A DNA stretch of 64,000 bases. Origin: Paraspadella gotoi (taxonomy: Eukaryota > Chaetognatha). The notes under the pieces are model-generated. The model was given only the letters and a program-made list of their open reading frames with translations. It searched no databases and was not told where the DNA came from. The DNA lies in NCBI GenBank assembly GCA_051294375.1, contig CM119268.1, forward strand, positions 2,848,854-2,912,853, written 5' to 3'. Positions 11,624 through 24,411 of the stretch are shown here, piece by piece (the stretch's first letter is position 1; each line of letters opens with the position of its first letter). Made by a program: the position numbers and the translations under genes.

Positions 11624-14396
11624 AAAAAATTTTTGGGCATTGATGGCTTTGAATACAATTGAAATTAAAAAAAAATTACTCTTGTAAATGAATATTTTTC
11701 AATTTTCTATGATACCCTGCATACCTTTGTTAAAAAAAAAGAATACACTATTTTATAAATTGCTGATATTTTATACTAAATTATCTCCTGTATGCAGGCC
11801 CTCGGTGGTTACAAGTTTGAAAAATTAAATGTTCCTTTTTCTACTGTGTCTTTAATACTATAATTTATACATGTTTGAAGTATTTATTTTCAAATTGCTT
11901 GCAAAAAATGTCTGTTACGATTTGATTGCTTATGATTAGCTTTGTTTTCACGGTTTTTTTTTTCATGGATTTTGCGGCAATAGTGATTAGATTTTCATAG
12001 ATTTTCATTTTTATTATTCCATTATGATATTATTAAATAAAGAAAGACATTCTTTAGAATTTTTACAACCTGCTGTACGTATAAATTAAGTTAGTTTTCT
12101 ACGTTATAATGCCCTTAATTCAAGTACCATTCCGAAATACTTTTACTAAAACCCCTTTCAACAATAATATCGATTATTTAACTGTGTTTACTCGTCATAA
12201 ACGTTGTATCATTTTTTAACATTTTTGAATGATGAATCAAGATATATCAAGAAAGGACTTCTCCATATATTTAGTTTAATTAACATTTTAATATCTCAAA
12301 AAATTGTTCAACTTTTTCAAAATTAAGATTTTTTTAATGTATATTTTATTATTAGTATAAGACTACCACTCAATTTTATGATATAGATAAAACAGTTATT
12401 TTAATTGTTCATAGCATTTATCCTAATACCAAGAGCTTATTCTCTAACTGACCTTTGTTTGTTAATCTTTTAATTCTAATTACTTTAGTTTAAACTTTAA
12501 ACTACCCTTTTTAGTAAGGAAACAAAATAATGGTAAGAAGGGCAACGCAACTTTTGATTAACTTTGTACCTTTGTAAAAGTTTTACTTTTTTAATATTTT
12601 TTAACTCTTGGATTTATTAATTTTGAAATACTGTTTTCATATAATACTTTTTTTAGCATTTAACTGCTTAATTTTTTTTCTTCAAAAAACGAATATAAAA
12701 GCTTTCAGTAAAATTTTAAATTGAGATTCATAGTAATTATCCTTTCTTTTTTCGTTGTTTGAGAGATTAACAAAGTTTGTAACAATAAAATTCGTTGCAA
12801 AAATAAAATCAAACTTTGTTAAATTAAGATTAAACTGTTTAGAAAAAAAAATAGTCATAAATATATATATTTCTAAATTTACTTTAAAAAAGTTTTACCA
12901 ATTTTTGGCTTCCTTATCGAGCCATATTTTTATGAAAGGAAAATTTTTTATCTTCCTTAACCTTTTAACTCTTTAAACGAGTTTTTGCTATTCCACCAAA
13001 TAAGTTTAATTTCTTTTATAATTGAATCATAAAAAAATACTTCTCATCTATTGCTGATCCATGTTAAAATATAGTGTCCTATAGACAAAACGAATTTGAA
13101 AGAAGAAAAGAAATATGAATTGGTGAAGAAAATTTAGTTTTTTCTTCATTTTCGTTTCAATCTATTCCTCACTGCATTAAAATATTTATTATGAAGCTTG
13201 ACTTCTGGTATTTGCTGTGTCTGATTGAAAAGTACATTTATTGGCACTGTGTAATCACAGACTGTTTAAAAAGACATTATAATGTTCCTTTTCAAGGAAA
13301 CCCTTTTAAGTTTATTTTACAGGTCATAACTAAATACAAATTTATTTTATAAGCTAACTCAACAAGGAAGTTTTAAAACTACTATGAAAATATCTACGAA
13401 ACAGTACATAGTCAAGAAGATGCAATTTTAATGGAAAACAGCAAATTGTATGCAATAAACGAGCCATGTGACCTCAACGAAAAAAAGCCCTCAAGGCTCT
13501 CCAATGCAGACTTTTCAGTCACAAACAGAAAAAAAAACAATTAAATTTTCCAGTCGGTCGACAATGAGTAAATCGTTTATTTCGGTTTATAGAATATAAT
13601 TCGTGATCGTGATTAAATTGTTAACAATGTTCAATTAAAAATCATTTTGAATATGTAGCGTAGGACCCGTCAACATAAGGATTGGGAAACAATCTGATCG
13701 TTGATCTCAAAGGTTACAAGTGGCAGCGAAAAAAACATTAGAAACATTTTAAAATAAGTTTGGTTTATTGAAATCATTTTAATAACATTAGATTGAGGGA
13801 TTACAAATGTTCGGAGTCGCGAGATATGATTTCGTTTAATTGTGGACGATCCTAATGATTCTTGTTCTTTTAATAAACTTATGATATTTTCACAAAGAGG
13901 AGCAAAACTTATTCATTCGTGATTTGAATCGGACTTTAGGTATCAATTTCGAAAGTAGATTAATTTTTTCAGCATTTTTATCGAAACAATCGGAGATGGT
14001 GCGCCGCTGATGATGGAACTCGAACGCAATTTAAAGAGAATTCTGATATTCTGCTAAAAAAAATTGGAAGACGGTATAAAGTTGACATATTTTGAATAAT
14101 TTGTGTTTGAGAAAAATAATTATTTTCTTTTATTATCAGTCGAACTCGAGTTAGCGGGCCATAAACGCGTGGACGACCAAAAGGAAGTTCCTTAAAACGA
14201 TTCTTTCTTCCCTCAGTCGACTGACCAAAATTATCACTGATGGCGAAAGTGTCTCCATTTTTTTTTTAGTTCCAGGGTTTCGCCCACCGCCGCCGTCCGC
14301 CGCCGCCGTCCGCCGCAGCCGCCGCCGTCCGCCGCATCCTGATCTACTCTGCCCGATATCGGTTCGCCGGAATTTCTCCGCCCCCCCTCCGTATTC
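11624..14396. other. Convergent 3' regions, AT-rich, no gene seen
   Basis: This stretch lies between the CAMTA stop (+) and the NHE stop (-). It is AT-rich with only short, low-complexity frames. On the - strand TTTATT at 13764-13769 and 13576-13581 (AATAAA read in reverse) could end the NHE transcript. Near 14283-14340 a CCGCCG-rich tract abuts the NHE terminal exon. Confidence 0.5.
12036..12041 (+). terminator. CAMTA: CAMTA polyadenylation signal candidate
   Basis: Canonical AATAAA about 410 bp after the stop codon within AT-rich sequence. It is the best placed of several AT-rich hexamers. Confidence 0.45.
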
Positions 14397-17300
14397 CTAA
14401 AGAGTGTTGTCGTTGTCGTGCGGCACTTCTCTCGGCGTCGCTGCGCTCGTCGTCGTCGGCGCTGGAGTCACCGTTTCCGGTTCCCGTCTCTCGTCCTTTT
14501 CGGGTTTCTATGGAAACAATGTACACGCGGAGGGAATTGTACGATTTGAGAAAAGTGGAATGGATGGGGAGAGAGAGGCGGAGAGACACAGAGAGAGAGA
14601 GCCTTTTATTTGACATTTTCTGCGCGAATCGAGTCACAACTCCATTTTTTTGTTTTTGAAATTAACTGAAATAGATAATTAATTAAAATAGCTACTTTAG
14701 AAATTATTCAGGATCGTTGGTGGACATTATTTATTTCAGGAGATATCGAGTTTATGCATGAAATTTATTTTTTAATCAAGAATAAACAAAACAAAATTTA
14801 TTGACAAAAGAACATCAGAAATTCAACGAGATACAACTGAAGGTTTTAAAATTAAAACTAGCTCAGAAAAGGCAAAATGAAAACGTCGACAATGGTTTTT
14901 TGTGCCTTTGATCGTGACAACTACGCCTAAAGTTAAAGACCCTGTTATTTGTAACATAGTGGTTCTATCAGTTTTACTACCTCTCGAAATAATAATAGAA
15001 ACTCTGGTGCAAAATTAGTACTGAACCATACTAGGTGAATCTATAGAACTTTAGGGCCATAAAAAAAATCCTCTAAGTGCAAGAATCCCACTGCGTCAAT
15101 GAAAAAGTACTTAGCGTCACAAATAAGAAGATTCCGTAAATCGTTGTTTCGTGACAACAGATATAAAGAGATGAGAAACGATCTGAGCAGAAACGAGGCA
15201 AACAAAAGGCAATAAAAAAAAATCTACACAATTTTCCCAAAGCGCCCCATTTCTGTTCCTAATCCATACACTTAATCTTAATTATAATATTTATTTTTAA
15301 TATTTTTCCAAAGAATTAATACAAACCCTTATCCTTGTCTCTAATCCTTAACGTTAATCCGGGCCAGATTTTAACATTTTTTATAATATGAAAAAGTCTG
15401 CTATAAGAATATTTTGTCCTTTTATAACCAAATTGACTTATGATATTATATTTTGATTAAATTAATTTTCCTCATGCATAAAAACATTTTAATATTTAAC
15501 AAAATCATCGCAGGAATATCAAGCCACCAAAAGCAAATCGGATAGGAGACTCGAGCGATCTCCGCGGAAATGGAATTGCCGAATCCTGATTGGTCAAGCA
15601 TGGAACCAGAATCGACCAATCAGCTTGCAGAATCATTGGAACTAAATTTTATCCACGTTACCGATCGTCTTCCTTAGTTATAAATAGACTTAGCTTGTTC
15701 AAGTTTCAGTAGCATTGATCAAGACTCCTGCGCGCGTCTCACATTCACCTTTATTTCTTCAGAAGATTCAAACCCACGCCTCCGAAGAAATGCTTAAAAA
15801 TTTTGTTAAGAAATTTAAATTTTTAAAAATGGATTCTGATAAAGATTACAAAGTTAGATAAAGGTTAGTACTATAAATTTTAAAAATTTTAATGATAAAT
15901 AGGCTAAAATTGTAAAAAAAAATAAAAAAATTATCATTATCATCATCATTTATTAAATTTTATAGTATTTTTTAATTTTTATAGATAATAATTAAAATTT
16001 TAAAAAGTTATAATAATAACCTTCATTTAACTTTTCAAGCTCTATCAGAATCCGTTGATATTTTTGATATTATATTGTATTTTGACAATATAAAATAGCT
16101 TCCACGCATTTAACTATAAGATAAATCTTAATTTTATTTTTTTTTGCTTTTCACGATCTTTAATAAACTCATAAACAATAATTATACCGGACTTCTGGTA
16201 GTTTGTAACCTGTTCCGCCTTAATCCTTAATTCTAATTCCTATTTATAATCCCTCCTATCTGACCTAATCTTTATCTTTATCTTTATCTTTTTTTTTTTT
16301 AATTTTAATATTTAAACTTGAATCTAAATTTAAGAAGAAATGGGGCATTTAAGGAAAAGATGGCCGAAAAATCGTCCCGGCGGGAAGGATTGGGCTAAAG
16401 CGTGGTAGGGCCCCATTGGGAGGAAGAAGGGCCCATGGTGAGGGCGTGGCTCACCTGCGTCGAGACGCCCGGTTTAGGCTCGACGAGCGGATGTAGGACG
16501 ACGCCGTCAACTTCTTCGTCAGCGGCGTCGGACATTTGACTCTCGCGATATGTCGACCTAGAGGGCGAAGGAGATGTTATAATATGAAGTTAATGTAATG
16601 TGAATGTAAAGTGAAGCGTCTTAAATAAATCCATGTTTTATATGTTTCTTTTCTTTTCATACGCCTAAAAGGTCCAGAACAATACAATAATGAAACTAAT
16701 TCTTATGTTCTGTCTTTATGAAAACCTAAATTTATTGACAGTGAATCAACGGTTGTTTTATTGTCCTCGATTTAAAATTTTGCGACAAGATTTTCGTACT
16801 TTGAAATCTAAGCCGCGCAACGTGAAATAAATTGACAGCAGCTGTCAACTCAAATTAAAAAAAAAAGATTAGAATCTTTTTGGAAATTTAGCCGCTTCTC
16901 CGGTCTGACTTACCCCTAACTGATAATTAAACGACTTCAGATCATTTTAACTTTGTCAATCATTCCAGCCACACCTTTTTTCATACGATAAACTATTTTA
17001 AACAACCCGATTTAAACAACCCCCATTATCATTATATACAAATAAATTAATAATTTAATTACAATATCAATTAAAATATTGATAAAAATATCAATAAATT
17101 ATTAATTCAAACTCTACCAAATCATTCCCCTATTAACTAAAAATGGCTGAAAATCATTTCCTCCCTTTTATCATTTCATTTACTCACTAACCTTTCTTGT
17201 AGCAGAATGATTTGTAAGTTAATCTTATTTGCATATTGTAGTGTTTCGTTTTCAAAGCAACAGACTTTCATTATGTTACTTAAGAAGTTTTATGATATTA

Positions 17301-18136
17301 TTTTCCGATATTTCTTATATCAACATATGAATTTTTATTCTATTTCTAATTAATATTAATTCATTAGTGCATATATCCCGATCTCTCCCACTTATCCCTT
17401 CTCCCCAATCAACCACCACAACCGACCACCCCCCTCCCAAGGCCCACCTCCTCCTCCGGAAGGACCGCCTCGGGTCGGGGCTTTCGCCCGAGAGGCTGAC
17501 GTAGAACTTGGCGGATCTCCGTTGGATGATGTCGTCGAAGTCGAAGTCGTCTCTCTGGAGGTCGCGGTCGATCTTGCGGTAGGCGGTGGCGGAGACGGCG
17601 GCGCGCTTGAACAGCTTGTGGAGATTCTTCGAGTTGGGGACGGGCTGGTCGTCTGCGGCGCCGGAGCCTGATGCGGCGCCGGCCGCGGCGCCGGAGGACG
17701 AGGACGGCATGCGGATGGAGACGTCGCGTTTGAGTTTGAAGGAAACCTGATTGTTCGTTGAAGAAGGAGTGCGCGGGGGGGGGGGAGGCGAATATTGGTT
17801 GCGGATATTGGTTGTCTTGGTAAATCGGTGAATACATGTTTTGCCATCTTTCTCGAAAGGAGAGAAAAAAAAATTGAGGATTCGACAAAAAAACACAACT
17901 TCATATATCTTTCCTCAATTTTTTTTCTGTCAGGTTCTTGTCAGTTGTCAATAGGATTTTGGTTATTTTGATATTTCTTTTTTTTTTGTGTCCTGGTATC
18001 CTTCAATTCTTCAATTTTTCAGTTCTTCAATTTTTCAGTTTTTCAGATCATCAATTTTTCAGTTCTTAAGTTTATCAATTTTCAAGTTCTTCAGTTCATC
18101 ATCTTGAATTCTATCTTTTTTTTCTCTCTTTCCTTG

Positions 18137-18180
<44 letters not shown>

Positions 18181-18874
18181 TCCCAACTCCCCCGTCCAAA
18201 CCTGCGGCTTCAATCCCGGCGATCCCGGCGGCGGTAGCGTCGGTTCCGGCGTCAGCGAGTTCCTCGTCTCGGCGTCGGCCTTCAGTCCGTTTTCCGGCGA
18301 CATCGTCGTCGTCGTCGTCATCGTCTCTCCGCCGTCGTCGTCGGGATGTTCGTCGGAGATAATCTTCGTGGAAGTTTGAATTAAATTAAAATCATATGGA
18401 TGATGATGATGATGATTTTTTTAATAATATCATTATGGTACCTGACACTTATACTAGGCCATTTCCTTTTTTTCATGGATACAATATCGCATTCTAATTT
18501 GTCCGGCGACGTCAATCTAAAATCCCCCGTCAAGAAGACGTTTTCTACAACACAGATACTCCCATCGTTGTACTTTTATTATCGTCGCTGATCCTCCAAT
18601 GTAACCCAACCAATGCAGCCACCACTCGCTCCGTCCCCCGCCTTACCTTGATATCCTCGTCCCCGATCCTCCAACTGTGGTCGATGTTCATAAAGTGTTG
18701 ATGCAGCAGAATCTTTTGGTAAAAGTCGAGGATCTCTTCGTCCTTCTGCTCGGGTTCTCGTTGGAGGAGGCGCTTGAGGTGTTTGGCGTTGAAGCGCTCG
18801 AAGACGTCGCGGAGATAGTTGCGCCCGTGGTGGCCGGTGATCATGTCGATGCCGGCGCAGACGTGGTTCACCAC
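14397..18874 (-). CDS. NHE exons: cytoplasmic regulatory tail
   Basis: Exons 18874-18647, 18363-18202, 17746-17448, 16557-16455, 14507-14397. The first reads [17 protein letters not shown], then [18 protein letters not shown], the amphipathic region that binds CHP in animal NHEs. Later exons are Ser/Thr/Pro-rich and acidic: [71 protein letters not shown]. The protein ends ...HDNDNTL. The last two exons rest on phase-matched GT-AG sites and codon-like composition only. If the donor at 17448 is not used, the tail would end at a stop at 17315-17317 instead, so two 3' isoforms are possible. Confidence 0.72.
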
Positions 18875-21800
18875 CTGGGTGGGGGAGAAGGGGGGGGTAA
18901 TTTCATGTTCAATCTCCGTCGATATCACTTGCGTACTAAATCTGTAAAAGATTTTCTGAGCTCTCACAGTTTCCGTGAATGTTTGATCTCCTCTGGACTT
19001 CTCACACCACGATTTACATGATTCACGTTTTTTAGCACACTTTTTTAGTCTCTCTCTTTGTCACAACTCTTTCACCAAACTCCTCCAGCCTTACCATGTG
19101 ATCCAAAACGACCCAATCCTCCAGACTTACCATTTGACTCCTTTCAACTTTTACCTTTTGATTCAATTCTTCCAGCATGCTCAACTCCCTCTTGGCCTTC
19201 CTCTTGACCCTAAGTAGCGACACCAACGGCTTGATTGTGATCCCTTGGAAGAAGACGGTGAACAGGATGACCACGATTGTGGTCACGACGAAGAGGGACT
19301 TGTGGGGCGTGCCGTCTTTAAGGGTCACGGCCAGGGAAAATCCGACGGCTCCGCGCAGCCCGGCGTAGCACATGATAAAGACCTGTAAGGGAGATCATGA
19401 ATAAAAAGTTTGGCTGACAGATATTATGAAAAAGTGTCAGGAATTCAAAACTTGGAATGAGTTGAAATTAAATATATTGTTCCCATCTGATGTTCAAAAT
19501 TAATCAGTCCCTTTTACCGCTTTTTTTTACCGCTTTTACCGCTTTTACCGCTTTTTTTACCGCTTTTTTTACCGTTCACCTCTTCCGTTGCTATTTTGTT
19601 GACCCTCATGACCCGATTGGCGAAGGAGCAAAGGCCCCACATGATGGCGCAGCGGAAGAAGAGGCAGAGCAGCACCGTCCAGACGACGAAGCCGAGATGC
19701 CATTGTCGAAGGTAGGAGTACATCTTCTCGTCGGCGAGGGCGATGCCGAAGAAGAGGAAGATGACGGCGTCGCAGACGGTCGCCGCCATCTTGGTAAAGT
19801 ATTTGATGGTGTAGTAGCTCCTTAAGGGGGGAGGGGGGTTTGAGATGTTGCTGTTGTTTTGATTGGAGACGGGGGGGTGGCACTATTTACCAAGACGAGT
19901 CTTCAGGATAAAGATTGGCAGTTTCGGAAGAAATTAAAATTTGGACAAAATAGGATCTAGTGCTCTAGTGACCATATTGTAAGAAATTATTATCAAAGAC
20001 AAAGTGAAGGTTTTAATCGGTGAGATAGTTCCTTCGTCTTGTGAATTTTTAATTTAACAAACGAATTCTACATATTATTATTATTTATGATTATGTATTA
20101 TTAAATTTAAAGCAAATTATCAAATCAGTCGTTTATATCGTTAATTTTGAACTATTTTTTTCTCGATTTATGGTAATCGTCGCCTTAACATATTATACAT
20201 TTCACATTACTTTTTTGAGACGTTGTGCCTGGCGTACTGCCACTGGAAGAGTCCGCAAGCGATGATGGAGAGAATGCCCGACCAGTGAAAAAGTTCGGCC
20301 AGCAAGTAAGCCAAGTAGGCCGAGGTGAAAACCGTGAGAGGCTCCACCACTCGGACGTGATTCGTGAATTTGGTGATGAAGGAGCAGACGAATCCGCAGA
20401 CGAGACCGATCAGTATTCCGCCCAGACTGCGTGAGGAAAGGGACGAGGAATTACGGATAGCCTATTCACAAAACCAAGTCACGAAAAAGGCTGTGACTCG
20501 AAGAAAAATAAACTCAGTTAAAATCTAGTCAGGTCAGTTGGTTGTTATTGAATTTTTTTTAATTGTTACTGAACTACTGTTTGCAATAAAGATAATTTAA
20601 TATAAAAAATATGAAAACAATTTGTTTTTATACTTCATAAACAATACCTTTTAAAATATAGAAAAGGTCTCAAATTATATAAAAATATTTCTAAATACGT
20701 ATGAAACTAATTGAAAAACCAAAAGAGCCAAAAAAAAAAAAAAAAAAAAAAAAACAACTAAAAAAATATATAAACTAAAAAAAAATAAAAACCAAAATTA
20801 AAAGTTAAAAACTAAAAAAAAAAAAAAAAATTTTTTTCGTGTCCCTCCACCTGACGGTGAAAAAAGCCCCGAAGGCCAAGAAGTACTGATCGATGGAGAT
20901 GGAGGAGAGAGAGGCGAATGTGGCGAAGGTGTTGTAGAGAACCACGGTGACGGCGTCATTGAGAAGCGACTCCCCGAAGACCAGGAAGTAGAGAACGTCG
21001 TTCACGCCCACTTCCTGGAGGCGGGGGGTGATACAGAGTCAGGGGTGTTGGAGAAGGGGGGAAAGGATGGGGTGATAGAGAGGGAGGGTGATGGAGAAGG
21101 GGGAAAAGGATGGGGTGATAGAGAGGGAGTGGTGATGGAGAAGGGGGAAGGATGGGGTGATAGAGAGGGAGGGGATGGAGAAGGGGGGAAAGGATGGGGT
21201 GATAGAGAGGGAGGGGATATGGAGAAGGGGGAAAGGATGGGGGATAGAGAGGGAGGGGTGATGGAGAAGGGGGTAAAAGGTTGGGGTGATACAGAGGAGG
21301 GGTGATGGAGAAAGAGGGAAAATGGGGTGGAGAAGTTGAGTGAAAGGTGATAATATGTTGGAGAGCGAAGCGAGAAAGAATGACAGGTCTTAACTTTTCT
21401 AAACAGTCCTTCCTTCTCTTGAGTTGTCAAGGGTGTCAGAACTCCTAAGAATCACTTCTCACATCTCATTCCTCGTTATCAATATATGAAATATGAAATT
21501 GTTACAACGAATATAATTATTATCCATTCATTTATTAAATAACCTTTTCCTATTAGTTTAACTACAATTCACTCTTAATTCACTGATAATTACTCAGTAC
21601 TCACCTACCTACCACCCGCCCACCACCTTTTCTCGATACCCCCCTAATCGCCTATCTTAACCACCCCCCATTTTCCCCACCTGAAAGATGGCCAGCACAG
21701 CGACGGGGTCCACAGCCGAGATGATCGTAGCGAAGACGAGACTTTGGGTCAGGGAGAGATAATCTCCATCCAATGAACCCATGGCGCCCATGAGGAGAGG

Positions 21801-22013
21801 GCGTATAGGGTCGGACCGAGAGTGAACACACTGTTAGGGGAGGGGGGGCGTGGGGAACGATTTGGAGACGAGGGTTGGGAAACGTAGGGACATGAACTTA
21901 TGTGATCGTTTGTGTGAGATTTCTTGTTGCGATGAAATCGAAATATTAGTTATTCGCCAACATAGCTACTAGTAAGTCAGAACTCTTACTATGCAATTAA
22001 TTTTAAAACCAAA

Positions 22014-22063
<50 letters not shown>

Positions 22064-22068
22064 TAAAA

Positions 22069-22105
<37 letters not shown>

Positions 22106-23920
22106 TAGCTGAAGTTCTGAATTAAGTTGTTCAACAGGCAATGTCTATTGTCTTATCCGCCCACACCAGTGCTCACACAAGTTCGCACCAATCCCTCTTT
22201 CTCTCAACTCCTACCCCACTTGCCACACAATTCCCCCCATCCCCCCATCTCCCTCATCTCCCCCTTAACCACCTGATCAACGTCCCACAGACAGCGAACA
22301 ACAAGATGGTCCCGATGTTTGTCCAAAAGTGTTTATCGTGAAGACAATAGGCGCTGTCCAACATGATGCGGGGGCAGGAGGTAGATGAAGAAAGTGCGGG
22401 CGGAGAAACTCCGCAGGCTGATCATGGATTCGACCTCCAAGTGACCGTGAGTGTGAGCCACTCGGACCACGATGCCGACGATCACGCCCAGGATGATCAG
22501 CGCGCAGGATTCTGGGAGAAAAAAAAGGTGGGGGTTTCGTATTGTATAATTTTATATAAAAAACAAAATTGTTTAAACAGTAGTACAAATTGTTTACATA
22601 AATTGTGAGGTGATACGATTTCGAGAAGAAATAAATAGAATATGAAAACGGGAANNNNNNNNNNNNNNNNNNNNNNNNNAAAAAAAAAAATAAAAACCAA
22701 AATTAAAAGTTAAAAAACTAAAAAAAAAACAAAAAACTTTTTTTCGTGTCCCTCCACCTGACGGTGAAAAAAGCCCCGAAGGCCAAGAAGTACTGATCGA
22801 TGGAGATGGAGGAGAGAGAGGCGAATGTGGCGAAGGTGTTGTAGAGAACCACGGTGACGGCGTCATTGAGAAGCGACTCCCCGAAGACCAGGAAGTAGAG
22901 AACGTCGTTCACGCCCACTTCCTGGAGGCAGGGGGGTGATACAGAGTCAGGGGTGTTGGAGAAGGGGGGAAAGGATGGGGTGAGAGAGGGAAGGGTGATG
23001 GAGAAGGGGAAAAGGATGGGTGATAGAGAGGGAGTGGTGATGGAGAAGGGGGAAGGATGGGGTGATAGAGAGGGAGGGGGATGGAGAAGGGGGGAAAGGA
23101 TGGGGTGATAGAGAGGGAGGGGATATGGAGAAGGGGGGAAAGGATGGGGGATAGAGAGGGAGGGGTGATGGAGAAGGGGTAAAAGGTTGGGGTGATACAG
23201 AGGAGGGGTGAATGGAGAAGAGGGGAAAATGGGGTGGAGAAGTTGAGTGAAAGGTGATAATATGATGGAGAGCGAAGCGAGAAAGAATGACAGGTCTTAA
23301 CTTTTCTAAACAGTCCTTCCTTCTCTTGAGTTGTCAAGGGTGTCAGAACTCCTAAGAATCACTTCTCACATCTCATTCCTCGTTATCAATATATGAAATA
23401 TGAAATTGTTACAACGAATATAATTATTATCCATTCATTTATTAAATAACCTTTTCCTATTAGTTTAACTACAATTCACTCTTAATTCACTGATAATTAC
23501 TCAGTACTCACCTACCTACCACCCGCCCACCACCTTTTCTCGATACCCCCCTAATCGCCTATCTTAACCACCCCCCATCTTTCCCCCACCTGAAAGATGG
23601 CCAGCACAGCGACGGGGTCCACAGCCGAGATGATCGTAGCGAAGACGAGACTTTGGGTCAGGGAGAGATAATCTCCATCCAATGAACCCATGGCGCCCCA
23701 TGAGGAGAGGGCGTATAGGGTCGGACCGAGAGTGAACACACTGTTAGGGGAGGGGGGGCGTGGGGAACGATTTGGAGACGAGGGTTGGGAAACGTAGGGA
23801 CATGAACTTATGTGATCGTTTGTGTGAGATTTCTTGTTGCGATGAAATCGAAATATTAGTTATTCGCCAACATAGCTAGTAAGTCAGAACTCTTACTATG
23901 CAATTAATTTTAAAACCAAA

Positions 23921-24001
<81 letters not shown>

Positions 24002-24411
24002 TAATAATGCTGAAGTTCTGAATTAAGTTGTTCAACAGGCAATGTCTATTGTCTTATCCCCGCCACACCAGTGCTCACACAAGTTCGCACCAATCCCTCT
24101 TTCTTCAACTCCTACCCCCACTTGCCACCATTCCCCCCTTCCCCCCATCTCCCCTCATCTCCCCCTTAACCACCTGATCAACGTCCCCACGACGGCGAAC
24201 AACAAGATGGTCCCGATGTTGTCCAAAAAGTGTTTATCGTGAAGACAATAGGCGCTGTCCAACATGATCGGGGGCAGGAGGTAGATGAAGAAAGTGCGGG
24301 CGGAGAAACTCCGCAGGCTGATCATGGATTCGACCTCCAAGTGACCGTGAGTGTGAGCCACTCGGACCACGATGCCGACGATCACGCCCAGGATGATCAG
24401 CGCGCAGGATT
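14397..24411 (-). CDS. Sodium/proton exchanger, NHE (SLC9A) family
   Basis: Exons in transcript order (- strand): 24411-24174, 23740-23590, 22921-22758, 20426-20211, 19820-19580, 19382-19155, 18874-18647, 18363-18202, 17746-17448, 16557-16455, 14507-14397. All phases match and give about 714 residues without the first exon. Hallmarks: [51 protein letters not shown] (conserved acidic residues of the ion site), [27 protein letters not shown]. Then comes the cytoplasmic regulatory part. By homology it is a membrane antiporter exchanging Na+ for H+, of the plasma-membrane/recycling NHE1-5 type (fly Nhe2-like). The first transmembrane segments are missing upstream. The span 20779-22654 inside the model is a duplicated, frame-broken copy, probably an assembly error. 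Confidence 0.9.
15586..15712 (+). promoter_or_regulatory. Candidate core promoter inside last NHE intron
   Basis: On the + strand there are an inverted CCAAT box (ATTGG at about 15590), a CCAAT box (in GACCAATCAGC, about 15612-15622), TATAAATAG at 15679, and an arthropod-style initiator TCAGT at 15706-15710. The TATA start lies about 29 bp before the initiator A, which is the standard spacing. It is oriented opposite to the NHE host gene. Function is inferred from motif arrangement only. Confidence 0.5.
15790..15861 (+). CDS. Possible micro-ORF downstream of nested promoter (23 aa)
   Basis: The first ATG after the predicted start site at about 15708 opens a 23-codon Lys/Phe-rich frame ([20 protein letters not shown]...) ending in TAA at 15859-15861. 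The predicted peptide has a basic amphipathic start and an acidic end. A donor-like GTTAGT follows right after the stop, so this may be a first exon rather than a complete gene. The protein is not recognised; the sequence is short and AT-rich, so coding status is weak. Confidence 0.25.
   Translation: MLKNFVKKFKFLKMDSDKDYKVR
16558..17314. other. NHE intron, nothing else seen
   Basis: AT-rich intron sequence between the exons at 17448-17746 and 16455-16557. No repeat family or ORF of note. Confidence 0.5.
18137..18181. repeat. (TTTC)n microsatellite in NHE intron
   Basis: Ten or so TTTC units directly 3' (on the - strand) of the NHE exon 18363-18202. Confidence 0.85.
19155..20426 (-). CDS. 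NHE exons: transmembrane core, C-terminal half
   Basis: Exons 20426-20211, 19820-19580 and 19382-19155. The first reads [19 protein letters not shown], then [20 protein letters not shown] and [20 protein letters not shown], ending in VSK with phase 2. The next begins with the split Lys then [20 protein letters not shown] and [11 protein letters not shown]. The last is [20 protein letters not shown] with [20 protein letters not shown], and the basic [10 protein letters not shown] start of the cytoplasmic tail. These align in order with helices 6 to 12 of animal NHE proteins. Confidence 0.92.
20779..22654 (-). pseudogene. Duplicate copy of three NHE exons, frame-broken
   Basis: Near-identical direct copy of 22680-24540, containing exon equivalents 22511-22273, 21830-21681 and 21014-20851. 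The second is 150 nt instead of 151 (one C lost in the CCCC of the GAM codons) and the first is 239 instead of 238 with several small indels, so both frames break. The third (164 nt) is intact. A real protein with these helices twice in tandem would be structurally implausible. The copy ends exactly at the 25-N gap 22655-22679. I therefore favour an unmerged assembly overlap or second haplotype over a biological exon duplication. Confidence 0.75.
22016..22107. repeat. (AAT)n microsatellite, copy in duplicated block
   Basis: AAT trinucleotide array with a short interruption. The matching array in the sister copy is at 23921-24006 and has a different length and interruption, as expected of two alleles or of sequencing slippage. 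Confidence 0.9.
22655..22679. other. 25-N assembly gap between the two NHE copies
   Basis: Exactly 25 N. The same size recurs at 27998, 35734, 44167, 51384 and 62655, which indicates a placeholder length rather than a measured gap. Confidence 0.95.
22758..24411 (-). CDS. NHE exons: transmembrane core, N-terminal half (intact copy)
   Basis: Three exons (24411-24174, 23740-23590, 22921-22758), phases 1/2, 2/0, 0/2. The first exon needs one G from upstream to make the E of [16 protein letters not shown] and carries [13 protein letters not shown]. The second carries [18 protein letters not shown] and [12 protein letters not shown]. The third carries [20 protein letters not shown], the signature around the catalytic Asp, and ends in FFTV before completing the Ser of SLGG in the exon at 20426. 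All frames are open here, unlike the sister copy at 20779-22654. Confidence 0.9.
23921..24006. repeat. (AAT)n microsatellite, sister copy
   Basis: Counterpart of the array at 22016-22107 within the direct duplication. Confidence 0.9.

Noticed and set aside
12755-12976. 73-codon frame in the CAMTA/NHE intergenic region
   Set aside because: AT-rich chance frame with Lys/Phe/Ile bias, no splice or promoter context.
17392-17904. Two further - strand frames over the NHE tail exon
   Set aside because: Out of phase with flanking NHE exons and of Arg/Pro-rich shadow composition.
21045-21305. Gly/Glu-rich + frame and its - strand Pro/Ser mirror
   Set aside because: Arises from a GGGTGATGGAGAAGGGGG tandem repeat in an NHE intron; it differs between the two copies.
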